Source: Solobacterium sp. | GTDB lineage: Bacteria; Bacillota_I; Bacilli_A; Erysipelotrichales; Erysipelotrichaceae | Direction of reading: 5' to 3' | DNA length: 24,699 nucleotides | NCBI GenBank assembly: GCA_015256455.1 | Contig: JABZMB010000018.1 | Coordinates: 1-24,699, forward strand | In this document: piece after piece, positions 16,435-22,947 of the stretch | How the letters are laid out: each line of letters begins with the position of its first letter | Position numbering within the stretch: position 1 is the first letter of the stretch | Translations under genes and position numbers: made by a program | The notes under the pieces: model-generated | Database searches by the model: none | What the model was told of the DNA's origin: nothing | Seen by the model: only the letters and a program-made list of their open reading frames with translations

Positions 16435-17166
16435 TTATAGAACAGCATTTAAGAATTCTTTTGTACGTTCACTCTTTGGATTTGTAAAGATTTCTTCAGG
16501 AGTTCCTTCTTCTTCAATCTTACCGTTATCCATAAAGATTACTCGATTCGCAACATTTTTTGCGAAGTTCATTTCATGTGTAACAAGAATCATTGTTAGT
16601 CCTTCTTCTGCTAACTGCTTAATAACTGCTAAAATTTCATTTACCATCTCTGGATCTAATGCAGAAGTAGGTTCATCAAACAACATGATTTCTGGCTTCA
16701 TACATAATGCACGAGCAATCGCAACACGCTGTTTTTGGCCTCCAGATAATCTTCTGACATCTGCCATTGCAAATTCTTGCATACCAACTTTTTCAAGATA
16801 ATACAGAGCGGTTTCTGTAGCTTCTTGTTTTGAAACCTTTAATACTTTCATTTGTGGCATGATACAGTTATCAATCACAGAATAGTTACCAAATAAATTG
16901 AACTGTTGGAAACACATTCCTACCCGATTGCGGAATTGATTTACATTTTTGATAGAAAGAACATCTTCGCCAAATACATGAATCATTCCACTATCAGGAA
17001 TTTCTAATAGGTTTATACAACGAAGGAGTGTAGATTTACCTGAACCTGATTTACCAATCAAACAAACAACTTCTCCTTGATCAACTGAAAAGTCAACACC
17101 TTTAAGTACTTCTAAGGGACCAAAATTTTTATGAATATTTTTAATTTCAACAAGTGGGTTATTCAT
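16435..17166 (-). CDS. Amino-acid ABC transporter ATP-binding protein (predicted lysine importer)
   Basis: ATPase subunit of a polar-amino-acid importer (GlnQ/ArtP/HisP class), 243 residues. Walker A GKSGSGKST is at 38-46, the Q-loop region QQFNLFGNYS follows, then the ABC signature LSGGQKQRVAIARAL, Walker B IMLFDEPTSALDPE and the H-loop VTHEM. The start ATG at 17166 has AAAGGAAA upstream, 15 bases after the permease stop. It is the last gene of a three-gene operon (binding protein, permease, ATPase) headed by a lysine riboswitch, which points to lysine as substrate. By sequence alone only a general polar amino acid could be named. Confidence 0.94.
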   Translation of the reverse strand: MNNPLVEIKNIHKNFGPLEVLKGVDFSVDQGEVVCLIGKSGSGKSTLLRCINLLEIPDSGMIHVFGEDVLSIKNVNQFRNRVGMCFQQFNLFGNYSVIDNCIMPQMKVLKVSKQEATETALYYLEKVGMQEFAMADVRRLSGGQKQRVAIARALCMKPEIMLFDEPTSALDPEMVNEILAVIKQLAEEGLTMILVTHEMNFAKNVANRVIFMDNGKIEEEGTPEEIFTNPKSERTKEFLNAVL

Positions 17167-17181
17167 CTTGACTTTTCCTTT

Positions 17182-17940
17182 CTATAATTCTTTTCCACTG
17201 AACTTCATCTGTTCAGGCGTTGTAACACTTTGTGGAAGACTTGAACTTGTCTGATTTAACTTCTTTTCAATCGCATTTAATATGATTGAAGTTACTGTAG
17301 TTAATACAAGGTAAATTAGTGCTTCAATAAAATATGTTTCAGAGAATTTATAAGTTGTTCCTGCAATTGATTTTGCTTGGAACATCAGTTCTGTAATTGA
17401 GATAATCATTAATACTGAAGAGTCTTTGATATTAACAATAAATTCATTACCAATTGCAGGGAAGGCGTTGCGAATTGCCTGCGGTAATATAACGTGTAAC
17501 ATCGCTTGAACATTTGATAAGCCTAGTGATCTAGCTGCTTCCATTTGTCCTTGATCTACAGATTGAATACCTGAACGTACAATCTCTGACATGTATGCAC
17601 CTGTGTTGATTGAGATAACAAAGATGGCTGCTTGTAGGTTTGTCCAATGAATGACATTTAATAATGCATAGTAGATGAATACTGCTTGTACCATCATTGG
17701 TGTACCACGGAAGATTCCAATATAAATACTAGAAAGTACTTGGAATATATTCTTTAAAATTTTTACATAGATAGGGGCTGTATGGTCTACTTTGAGAGCA
17801 CGTAAACCACCAATTAATAAGCCGATTACTAAACCGATAACTGTACCAGATAGAGCAACAATTAATGTTGTTTGTACACCTAGTAATAGACTAGGCCAAT
17901 ATCGTACAAATAACGCAATGACATTATTAACAAATTCCAT
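17182..17940 (-). CDS. Amino-acid ABC transporter permease (predicted lysine importer)
   Basis: Membrane subunit of the HisM/GlnP type, 252 residues, with about five hydrophobic segments. The inner-membrane coupling loop is seen as EAARSLGLSNVQAMLHVILPQAIRNAFPAIGNEF, quoted here by its parts EAARSLGLS and ILPQAIRNAFPAIGNE; it contacts the ATPase. ATG 17940 overlaps the stop of the binding-protein gene by one base (TAATG), so the two are translationally coupled. The C-terminus (LNQTSSSLPQSV and after) is hydrophilic. Its substrate is assigned from the riboswitch upstream. Confidence 0.93.
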   Translation of the reverse strand: MEFVNNVIALFVRYWPSLLLGVQTTLIVALSGTVIGLVIGLLIGGLRALKVDHTAPIYVKILKNIFQVLSSIYIGIFRGTPMMVQAVFIYYALLNVIHWTNLQAAIFVISINTGAYMSEIVRSGIQSVDQGQMEAARSLGLSNVQAMLHVILPQAIRNAFPAIGNEFIVNIKDSSVLMIISITELMFQAKSIAGTTYKFSETYFIEALIYLVLTTVTSIILNAIEKKLNQTSSSLPQSVTTPEQMKFSGKEL

Positions 17941-18764
17941 TATTGATTCACCGCCGGTTGTCTTTCTACTGCCTCTAACATCATCTGTTGACGCTCTTCT
18001 TCAGAAATGTCATTTAATGCTTTCTGAATTTTATCTAATAGTTCTGTATTGTTTTTCTTTACTGCAATGGATACGGAAGTATCTGCTTTAAAACCATGAC
18101 CTTCTTTGAAGGTAACATATGTCAAATCAGGGTTGGAAGCGACAATACCTTCCGCAACTGGGAGTTCTGCTGTAATTGCATCACATCCTTTGTTCAACAA
18201 GTCATTTACTAGTGAAGGGTAGTTATCCATTGCTGTACCATGATTAACACCTTCGATTTGATCGATGATTGAATCATATAGTGTATTTAGCTGACCTTTT
18301 ACTGTTTTTCCCTTTAGTTCTTGGATATCTCTAATTGAAGTAAGGTTACTATCTTTGCGTACAATAACTACTTCTTGGCTAGTATAGTAAGGGTCTGTAA
18401 AGTCAACTGACATCTTACGGTCTTCTGTAGCAGTCATACCTGCAATAACCGCATCAATTTCATTGTTTTGTAAACCAGGAATTAAGTTATCCCAGTCATA
18501 TTTAACAATCTCTAGTTCCATACCCAATGAATCTGCAATTTTTTTTGCAATTGCAACATCATAGCCATCACAATAGTCTACATTTGAAATCTGTTGTGTG
18601 TATTCATTTGCGGTTGTTGTAGACCAGTTAAATGGGGCATAGTTACATTCCATTCCGACAGTTAACTTATGGTCATCATTTGAGTTTTTTGTGGATGGTG
18701 TACCACAACCTGCTAGTAATACGAGGGATAACGCTACTACTGATACTTTTCTAATCATGTTCAT
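17940..18764 (-). CDS. Amino-acid ABC transporter substrate-binding lipoprotein (predicted lysine-binding)
   Basis: Extracellular solute-binding protein family 3, 274 residues. The N-terminus MNMIRKVSVVALSLVLLAGC is a lipoprotein signal with lipobox LAGC. The mature part has family marks such as LTVGMECNYAPFNW, YCDGYDVAIAKKIAD and DAVIAGMTATEDRKMSVDFTDPYY. I chose ATG 18764 because AAGGAGA (minus strand, + positions 18771-18777) precedes it; a longer in-frame reading back to 18821 would begin inside the terminator hairpin and is rejected. The mRNA leader carries a lysine riboswitch, so expression is expected to fall when lysine is plentiful. Confidence 0.94.
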   Translation of the reverse strand: MNMIRKVSVVALSLVLLAGCGTPSTKNSNDDHKLTVGMECNYAPFNWSTTTANEYTQQISNVDYCDGYDVAIAKKIADSLGMELEIVKYDWDNLIPGLQNNEIDAVIAGMTATEDRKMSVDFTDPYYTSQEVVIVRKDSNLTSIRDIQELKGKTVKGQLNTLYDSIIDQIEGVNHGTAMDNYPSLVNDLLNKGCDAITAELPVAEGIVASNPDLTYVTFKEGHGFKADTSVSIAVKKNNTELLDKIQKALNDISEEERQQMMLEAVERQPAVNQ

Positions 18765-18780
18765 AAATTTTCTCCTTATA

Positions 18781-18812
18781 AATAAAACCCGCATGCTATC
18801 ACATACGGGTTT
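18781..18812 (-). terminator. Expression-platform terminator of the lysine riboswitch
   Basis: On the minus strand AAACCCGTATG pairs with CATGCGGGTTT (11 bp including one G-U) around a 6-base loop and is followed by a U-rich run. It lies between the aptamer and the Shine-Dalgarno sequence of the binding-protein gene, the place expected for lysine-induced attenuation. Confidence 0.88.
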
Positions 18813-18823
18813 GGTATCCATAA

Positions 18824-18990
18824 GTTATAGCGCCACTTCATTTTCATGAAGGAGTGATATAGATATTCTCTATATCCCCACGAGATAAACTTGCCAGTTT
18901 ATACGTTCGGCGACGGTTACCTTTCATACATATCATTGCCTGCCAGCTCCATGCATTACTATTTTGCGTCGCTACCTCTATTCGGTTTTT
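18824..18990 (-). promoter_or_regulatory. Lysine riboswitch (L box) aptamer
   Basis: Read on the minus strand, the leader holds the conserved lysine-aptamer blocks in order: ATAGAGGTAGCGAC, AGTAATGCAT, GAAAGG, then GTCGCCGAA. The helices can be traced: P2 GCGAC/GTCGC, P3 ATGCAT/ATGTAT, P4 ATAAAC/GTTTAT, a GATATAG/CTATATC stem, and CTTCAT/ATGAAG capped by GAAA. P1 closes through ATAG/CTAT. A terminator follows at once. Known L boxes shut off lysine synthesis or uptake genes when lysine binds. Confidence 0.93.
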
Positions 18991-19000
18991 TATGATTCAT

Positions 19001-19029
19001 ATAATCTTATATATAAGATTGAATGTCAA
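19001..19029 (-). promoter_or_regulatory. Promoter of the lysine transporter operon
   Basis: Minus strand: perfect TTGACA (+ positions 19024-19029), 17-base spacer, GATTAT (19001-19006, 4 of 6 to TATAAT). The spacer and part of the -10 box are filled by an 18-bp perfect palindrome (19003-19020). The -35 box begins just past the ttcA stop codon. Confidence 0.65.
19003..19020. promoter_or_regulatory. 18-bp perfect palindrome in the promoter, possible operator
   Basis: AATCTTATATATAAGATT reads the same on both strands and lies between the -35 and -10 boxes of the lysine transporter promoter. Its place is that of a repressor site. It has no U-run or loop and is too AT-rich to act as a terminator. 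No regulator is encoded nearby. Confidence 0.5.
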
Positions 19030-19030
19030 G

Positions 19031-19798
19031 TTATTTATTTGTATTTTCCCAATTTTCGCCTTTAACCCATAGTTTTATTTGTTCTTGGTTGGATAGGGAA
19101 GTTAAGAAGTTCTTTTTTGCAAATGGATATGTTTGATAGATATTTGCAAGCAATTCCTTTGTATCTTGACGTTTCGTAAAGCCATCGTTAGGGCATGTAC
19201 TCTTTACAACCGGTAATTGCTCATGTCTAATTGTACTTTTAATTTCATCCTCATAAACATATACAAATGGACGGATAAAACCCATACCAGAATTCTTTAG
19301 ATACATTGCAGGTGTAAAGGTTGAGATACGACCACCATAAATCATATTCATGAATAGTGTTTCGATTGCATCATCTGCGTGGTGGGCGAATGCAGTTTTA
19401 TTGCAATTGTATTCTTGGGCAGCTTTGACAATCGCTCCTTTTTTTAGAGTAGAGCAAAGAGAACACTGGATATTTCCATTTTTCTTGTTAGGGTGTAACT
19501 GTAAGATATCATATAGTTTTGTTGGATAGTCGATGTATTCGATATCGTGTTCTTTCATAAACTTACGAACTTCTGTAAAGTCCATATCAGAAAACCCCAT
19601 TTCTAGATGGATTCCAATGACAGAGAATTCTTTGCCGCTAATGCGTTTAGCAGCTTTTTGATATATAGATAAGGCATATAGTAGTAGGATACTATCTTTA
19701 CCTCCGGAGACTCCTACACAAATTCGATCTCCATTTTGTATTAAGTTGTAATCTGTATCTGCTTTATAGATAGCACCGATAATCTTCTTTAATGACAT
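19031..19798 (-). CDS. TtcA-like tRNA thiolation protein (PP-loop ATPase)
   Basis: PP-loop ATPase of the TtcA/TtuA family, 255 residues; TtcA makes 2-thiocytidine at position 32 of tRNAs. The PP-loop SGGKDS is at 31-36, CSLC at 112-115 gives the paired cysteines, and a third Cys occurs in STCPNDGFTKR, consistent with the three-Cys iron-sulfur site of this family. AHHADDAIETLFMN is another family block. It lacks the extra zinc-finger cysteines of TtuA, so TtcA is the better match, but the exact tRNA base is inferred. Start ATG 19798 has GAGGAG upstream. It is divergent from truB; no terminator separates it from the lysine transporter leader downstream, so its transcript may run into the riboswitch. 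Confidence 0.87.
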   Translation of the reverse strand: MSLKKIIGAIYKADTDYNLIQNGDRICVGVSGGKDSILLLYALSIYQKAAKRISGKEFSVIGIHLEMGFSDMDFTEVRKFMKEHDIEYIDYPTKLYDILQLHPNKKNGNIQCSLCSTLKKGAIVKAAQEYNCNKTAFAHHADDAIETLFMNMIYGGRISTFTPAMYLKNSGMGFIRPFVYVYEDEIKSTIRHEQLPVVKSTCPNDGFTKRQDTKELLANIYQTYPFAKKNFLTSLSNQEQIKLWVKGENWENTNK

Positions 19799-19817
19799 AA
19801 TTTAAGCTCCTCAAACT

Positions 19818-19846
19818 TTGCTATTATACCATGATGTTGCTATAAT
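19818..19846 (+). promoter_or_regulatory. Promoter of truB, very close to the start codon
   Basis: TTGCTA at 19818-19823, 17-base spacer, perfect TATAAT at 19841-19846 preceded by TG-C (extended -10). Transcription should begin about 7 bases after the -10, near 19853, and the ATG is at 19858. No Shine-Dalgarno sequence lies between. Confidence 0.7.
19823..19831 (-). promoter_or_regulatory. Extended -10 promoter of the ttcA-like gene
   Basis: On the minus strand TG-G-TATAAT, with the -10 at + positions 19823-19828; the -35 region is weak (TTAATA). The start of transcription is expected near 19816, only a few bases before the GAGGAG ribosome binding site. It interleaves with the truB promoter on the other strand. 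Confidence 0.6.
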
Positions 19847-19857
19847 ATTAACGCTAT

Positions 19858-20700
19858 ATGGACGCAGTTATACTACTAAATAAACCGGCTGGAATGACAT
19901 CGTTTGATGCTGTTGCCAAATGCCGGAAGATATTTCATGAACGTAAGATTGGCCATACAGGGACATTAGATCCTGAAGCTTCTGGGCTAATGATTATTTT
20001 GCTTGGTAAATATACCAAGCTTTTACCGTATTGTGTAAAGAATCATAAAGCATACCAAGCAACTTTAAAACTTGGCGAGATGACAGATACAGAAGATATT
20101 TGGGGTACTGTCATTGAAACAAAGACTCCATCAATTCATACTTCTGAAGAAATTGAAAAGGCTGTTCAATCATTGACAGGGGACATCCTACAAGTACCAC
20201 CAATGTATTCAGCACTGAAAAAAGATGGAAAGAAACTATATGAGTACGCTCGTCAAGGAATTGAAATTGAACGTGAAGCTAGACCAGTACATATCTCTAG
20301 CCTAAAAGTAGAGAAGATTGATAAATCGAATTATTGTATGGATGCTGTAGTATCCTCAGGTACTTATATTCGTACATTGATTGCGGATTTTGGAAAGCAA
20401 CTCAATGAGTTAGCAATCATGTCTTCTCTGATTCGTACTCAGATTGAACATCTATCACTTGAGGATGCTTGTAACTTTGAAGATTTAGAAATGGGCAAAG
20501 GTTTTTTATCACCGATTCAGGTGATTGATCCAAGTTATAAGTTTGTAGAAACTGATCAAGTAGCCAATATTAAAAATGGGAAACGTATCAAATTAGATAT
20601 CTCAGATCCACAAGTTATCTTTACATCGAATGGTGAGCTTCTTGCAGCGTATGCGTTACAAGAAGATGGTTTGTATCATTGTTTAAGAGGTTTATTTTAA
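19858..20700 (+). CDS. truB: tRNA pseudouridine(55) synthase TruB
   Basis: Makes pseudouridine 55 in the T-loop of tRNAs. The 280-residue product starts as the family does (MDAVILLNKPAGMTSFDAV). It has the catalytic motif GHTGTLDPEASG with the catalytic Asp at 38, the TDTEDIWG and QVPPMYSALKKDGKKLYEYAR-type blocks (here QVPPMYSALK and KLYEYARQG), and the SSGTYIRTLIADFG motif. Its C-terminus includes a PUA-like region. No Shine-Dalgarno sequence is present before the ATG and the promoter is within 12 bases. It is first gene of a unit with ribF, the rRNA methyltransferase and the RelA/SpoT-domain gene. In related bacteria it follows rbfA directly. Confidence 0.96.
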   Translation: MDAVILLNKPAGMTSFDAVAKCRKIFHERKIGHTGTLDPEASGLMIILLGKYTKLLPYCVKNHKAYQATLKLGEMTDTEDIWGTVIETKTPSIHTSEEIEKAVQSLTGDILQVPPMYSALKKDGKKLYEYARQGIEIEREARPVHISSLKVEKIDKSNYCMDAVVSSGTYIRTLIADFGKQLNELAIMSSLIRTQIEHLSLEDACNFEDLEMGKGFLSPIQVIDPSYKFVETDQVANIKNGKRIKLDISDPQVIFTSNGELLAAYALQEDGLYHCLRGLF

Positions 20701-21626
20701 TGCGTGTAATCAATATAGGAGTTCATACAGTACAGAAGTATCAAAATCCGATGTGTGCTTGCATTGGATATTTTGATGGTATGCACCTTGGTCATCAAGC
20801 TTTAGTAAAAGCTACTGTTGAACTTGCACAAAAACATGATTGTGAATCTGCGCTGATTACATTTGATCCAGATCCATGGGTTACGATTAAGGGCTTAAAG
20901 GATGTTAAACACATTACTACTATGCGTCAAAGAATTAATCGTGCAGTTGAACTTGGCATTCAAAATATTATCATCTTAGATTTTGATAAAGAAATGAGTG
21001 AACTTTCTCCAACTGACTTTATACATAAGACCTTAGCTAAATTAAACTTAAAGGGTATTGTATGTGGTTTTGATTTTCATTATGGCGCTCATGGAGCAGG
21101 TGATTGCAATACACTTAAGTCTGAAACGGAATATGATGTTGTTGTAGTCGATGCAGTTGAGGATGAAATTGGTAAGATTTCTAGCACTCGTATTTGTGAT
21201 GCAATTATTCAAGGAGATATGCCTGCAATCAAAAAAATGTTAGGTCAATACTATAGTTTAGAAGGAATTGTTCGTCGTGGTCACCAACAGGGAAGATTAA
21301 TGGGTTTTCCAACTGCGAATATAGAATACTCTGATGAATACTTATTACCAAAACAAGGTGTCTATGCAAGCCTTGTAGAGATTGATCATCATGTATATGG
21401 TGCAATGACTAATCTTGGACATAATCCTACATTTAATACATCTGAAAAGCTTTCGTTAGAAACTTATCTCATTGGTTATAACGGCAGTTTGTATGGAAGA
21501 ATCATCAAGGTTCAACTATTAGAATACTTACGTCCTGAGATTCATTTTAAGAGCCGTGAAAATCTGATTTTACAACTTGAACAAGATGTTCGAGATATTA
21601 AGAAGATATTATTAAAATATGAATGA
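20700..21626 (+). CDS. ribF: Bifunctional riboflavin kinase / FMN adenylyltransferase
   Basis: Turns riboflavin into FMN and then FAD. The 308-residue product has the N-terminal nucleotidyltransferase domain with GYFDGMHLGH at 23-32, GFDFHYG and ISSTRICDAI, and the C-terminal flavokinase domain with GRLMGFPTANIE and the NLGHNPTF block. ATG 20700 overlaps the truB stop by one base (TAATG); a reading from 20679 would lie inside truB and lacks a ribosome binding site. The usual SSTRIR motif ends in Cys here instead of Arg, a small departure worth noting. rpsO, which often follows ribF, is not present. Confidence 0.95.
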   Translation: MRVINIGVHTVQKYQNPMCACIGYFDGMHLGHQALVKATVELAQKHDCESALITFDPDPWVTIKGLKDVKHITTMRQRINRAVELGIQNIIILDFDKEMSELSPTDFIHKTLAKLNLKGIVCGFDFHYGAHGAGDCNTLKSETEYDVVVVDAVEDEIGKISSTRICDAIIQGDMPAIKKMLGQYYSLEGIVRRGHQQGRLMGFPTANIEYSDEYLLPKQGVYASLVEIDHHVYGAMTNLGHNPTFNTSEKLSLETYLIGYNGSLYGRIIKVQLLEYLRPEIHFKSRENLILQLEQDVRDIKKILLKYE

Positions 21627-22935
21627 TTTATTTTTAGAACGAATGAGAGAGATGCTTAAGGATGAATATCCAGCATATCTTGAGAAATTAAATGATCCAG
21701 CAAGAAAAGGTTTACGTATCAATACCTTAAAGATTACGCCGGATGATTTTTTTGCGTGTACAAATTATGAGTTAGAAAAAAGTCCATTTGCGAAGAATGG
21801 ATATTACGCAAATATAAAAAGTGGTGTTGGTTTTACACCAGAGCATATGGCTGGATTCTTTTATATTCAAGAACCTAGTGCAAGCTCTGCAGTAACAATT
21901 TTGGATCCTAAACCTGGAATGAAGGTTTTAGATATGTGTGCAGCACCAGGCTCAAAGTCTACACAAATTTCTGAAATGTTAGAACAAGAAGGTTTGCTTG
22001 TGGCTAATGAGATACATCCAACACGTTCTCGTATTTTATTAGAGAATATTGAACGTTGTGGTAGTGCTAATACAATTGTATTGAATAACGATCCAAAAGA
22101 TATTTCTAAAGCATTTCCAGAGTTTTTTGATATGGTTCTGTGCGATGCTCCATGTTCTGGTGAAGGAATGTTTCGTAAAGAAGACCAAGCAGTAGAACAA
22201 TGGAGTTTAGAAAATGTACAAGCATGTGCTTTGCGACAGTCATATATCTTAGAAGAGGCATATAAGTGCTTAAAGCCAGGTGGAACTATGGTTTATAGTA
22301 CCTGTACATTTGCAATCGAAGAAAATGAATTATGCATGCAGAAGTTTATACAAGAACATCCTGATATGCACTTGGTTCCAATTGAAGTTGACTTTGGTAG
22401 AAAAGCATTTGATCTTGGATGTCATACTGATTACGCAAGAAGAATTTTTCCAATGGATGGTGGTGAAGGACATTTTATCGCGAAACTTCAAAAAGATGTT
22501 ACATCAACAGAATCTACTGTTAAACTCATGCAATCACAAGCATTGCCAAAAGAAGCCAAAGAATTCTTTGACGAATTTTTTGTGAATCAATACCCATATT
22601 ATTTTGTCAAGAACAATAAGATATATGGTGGTACACAACCATTTTATGAAGTAGGAAAATGTCATTTACTGCGTCATCAAGTCTTTCTTGGTGAGATGGA
22701 GAAGAATCGCTTTACACCAAGTCATGCATTATTTATGTCTGCCTACACCAAGTTTCAAAACACACTCAATCTACAAGAAGAAGATGTTATACGCTATATG
22801 CGAGGAGAACAATTAAATCTACCTTGTAAGAAAGGATGGTATGCAGTGTGTTATCATGGTGTTGTAATTGGTGGTGCTAAAAGTGACGGTACCGCTTTAA
22901 AGAATAAATACCCTAAAAATTTACGTTTACGATGA
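21619..22935 (+). CDS. RsmF/RsmB-family rRNA cytosine-C5 methyltransferase
   Basis: SAM-dependent RNA m5C methyltransferase, 438 residues. SAM-binding motif I LDMCAAPGSKSTQ is at about 105-117, motif IV DAPCSGEGMFRK at 176-187 with Cys179, and motif VI YSTCTF with the nucleophile Cys229. The C-terminal third (about 290-438) contains a region like the RsmF/YebU RNA-binding extension, ending GWYAVCYHGVVIGGAKSDG. The full two-cysteine arrangement suggests an active enzyme; the target is probably 16S rRNA, but the exact base cannot be told. Its start overlaps ribF by 8 bases, so the genes are probably co-translated. Confidence 0.93.
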   Translation: MNDLFLERMREMLKDEYPAYLEKLNDPARKGLRINTLKITPDDFFACTNYELEKSPFAKNGYYANIKSGVGFTPEHMAGFFYIQEPSASSAVTILDPKPGMKVLDMCAAPGSKSTQISEMLEQEGLLVANEIHPTRSRILLENIERCGSANTIVLNNDPKDISKAFPEFFDMVLCDAPCSGEGMFRKEDQAVEQWSLENVQACALRQSYILEEAYKCLKPGGTMVYSTCTFAIEENELCMQKFIQEHPDMHLVPIEVDFGRKAFDLGCHTDYARRIFPMDGGEGHFIAKLQKDVTSTESTVKLMQSQALPKEAKEFFDEFFVNQYPYYFVKNNKIYGGTQPFYEVGKCHLLRHQVFLGEMEKNRFTPSHALFMSAYTKFQNTLNLQEEDVIRYMRGEQLNLPCKKGWYAVCYHGVVIGGAKSDGTALKNKYPKNLRLR

Positions 22936-22947
22936 AAGGATGAATCC

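Noticed and set aside
16397..16801. 134-codon + strand frame over the ABC ATPase gene
   Set aside because: It is the antisense of a clear ABC ATPase with all motifs in place.
18765..18821. Longer N-terminus of the binding protein from 18821
   Set aside because: It would start inside the riboswitch terminator and put extra charged residues before the signal peptide; the Shine-Dalgarno sequence points to 18764.
18781..19000. T-box leader before the amino-acid transporter
   Set aside because: TGAAGTGGCG looks at first like a T-box sequence, but the full AGGGTGGNACCGCG block is missing and the aptamer matches the lysine riboswitch throughout.
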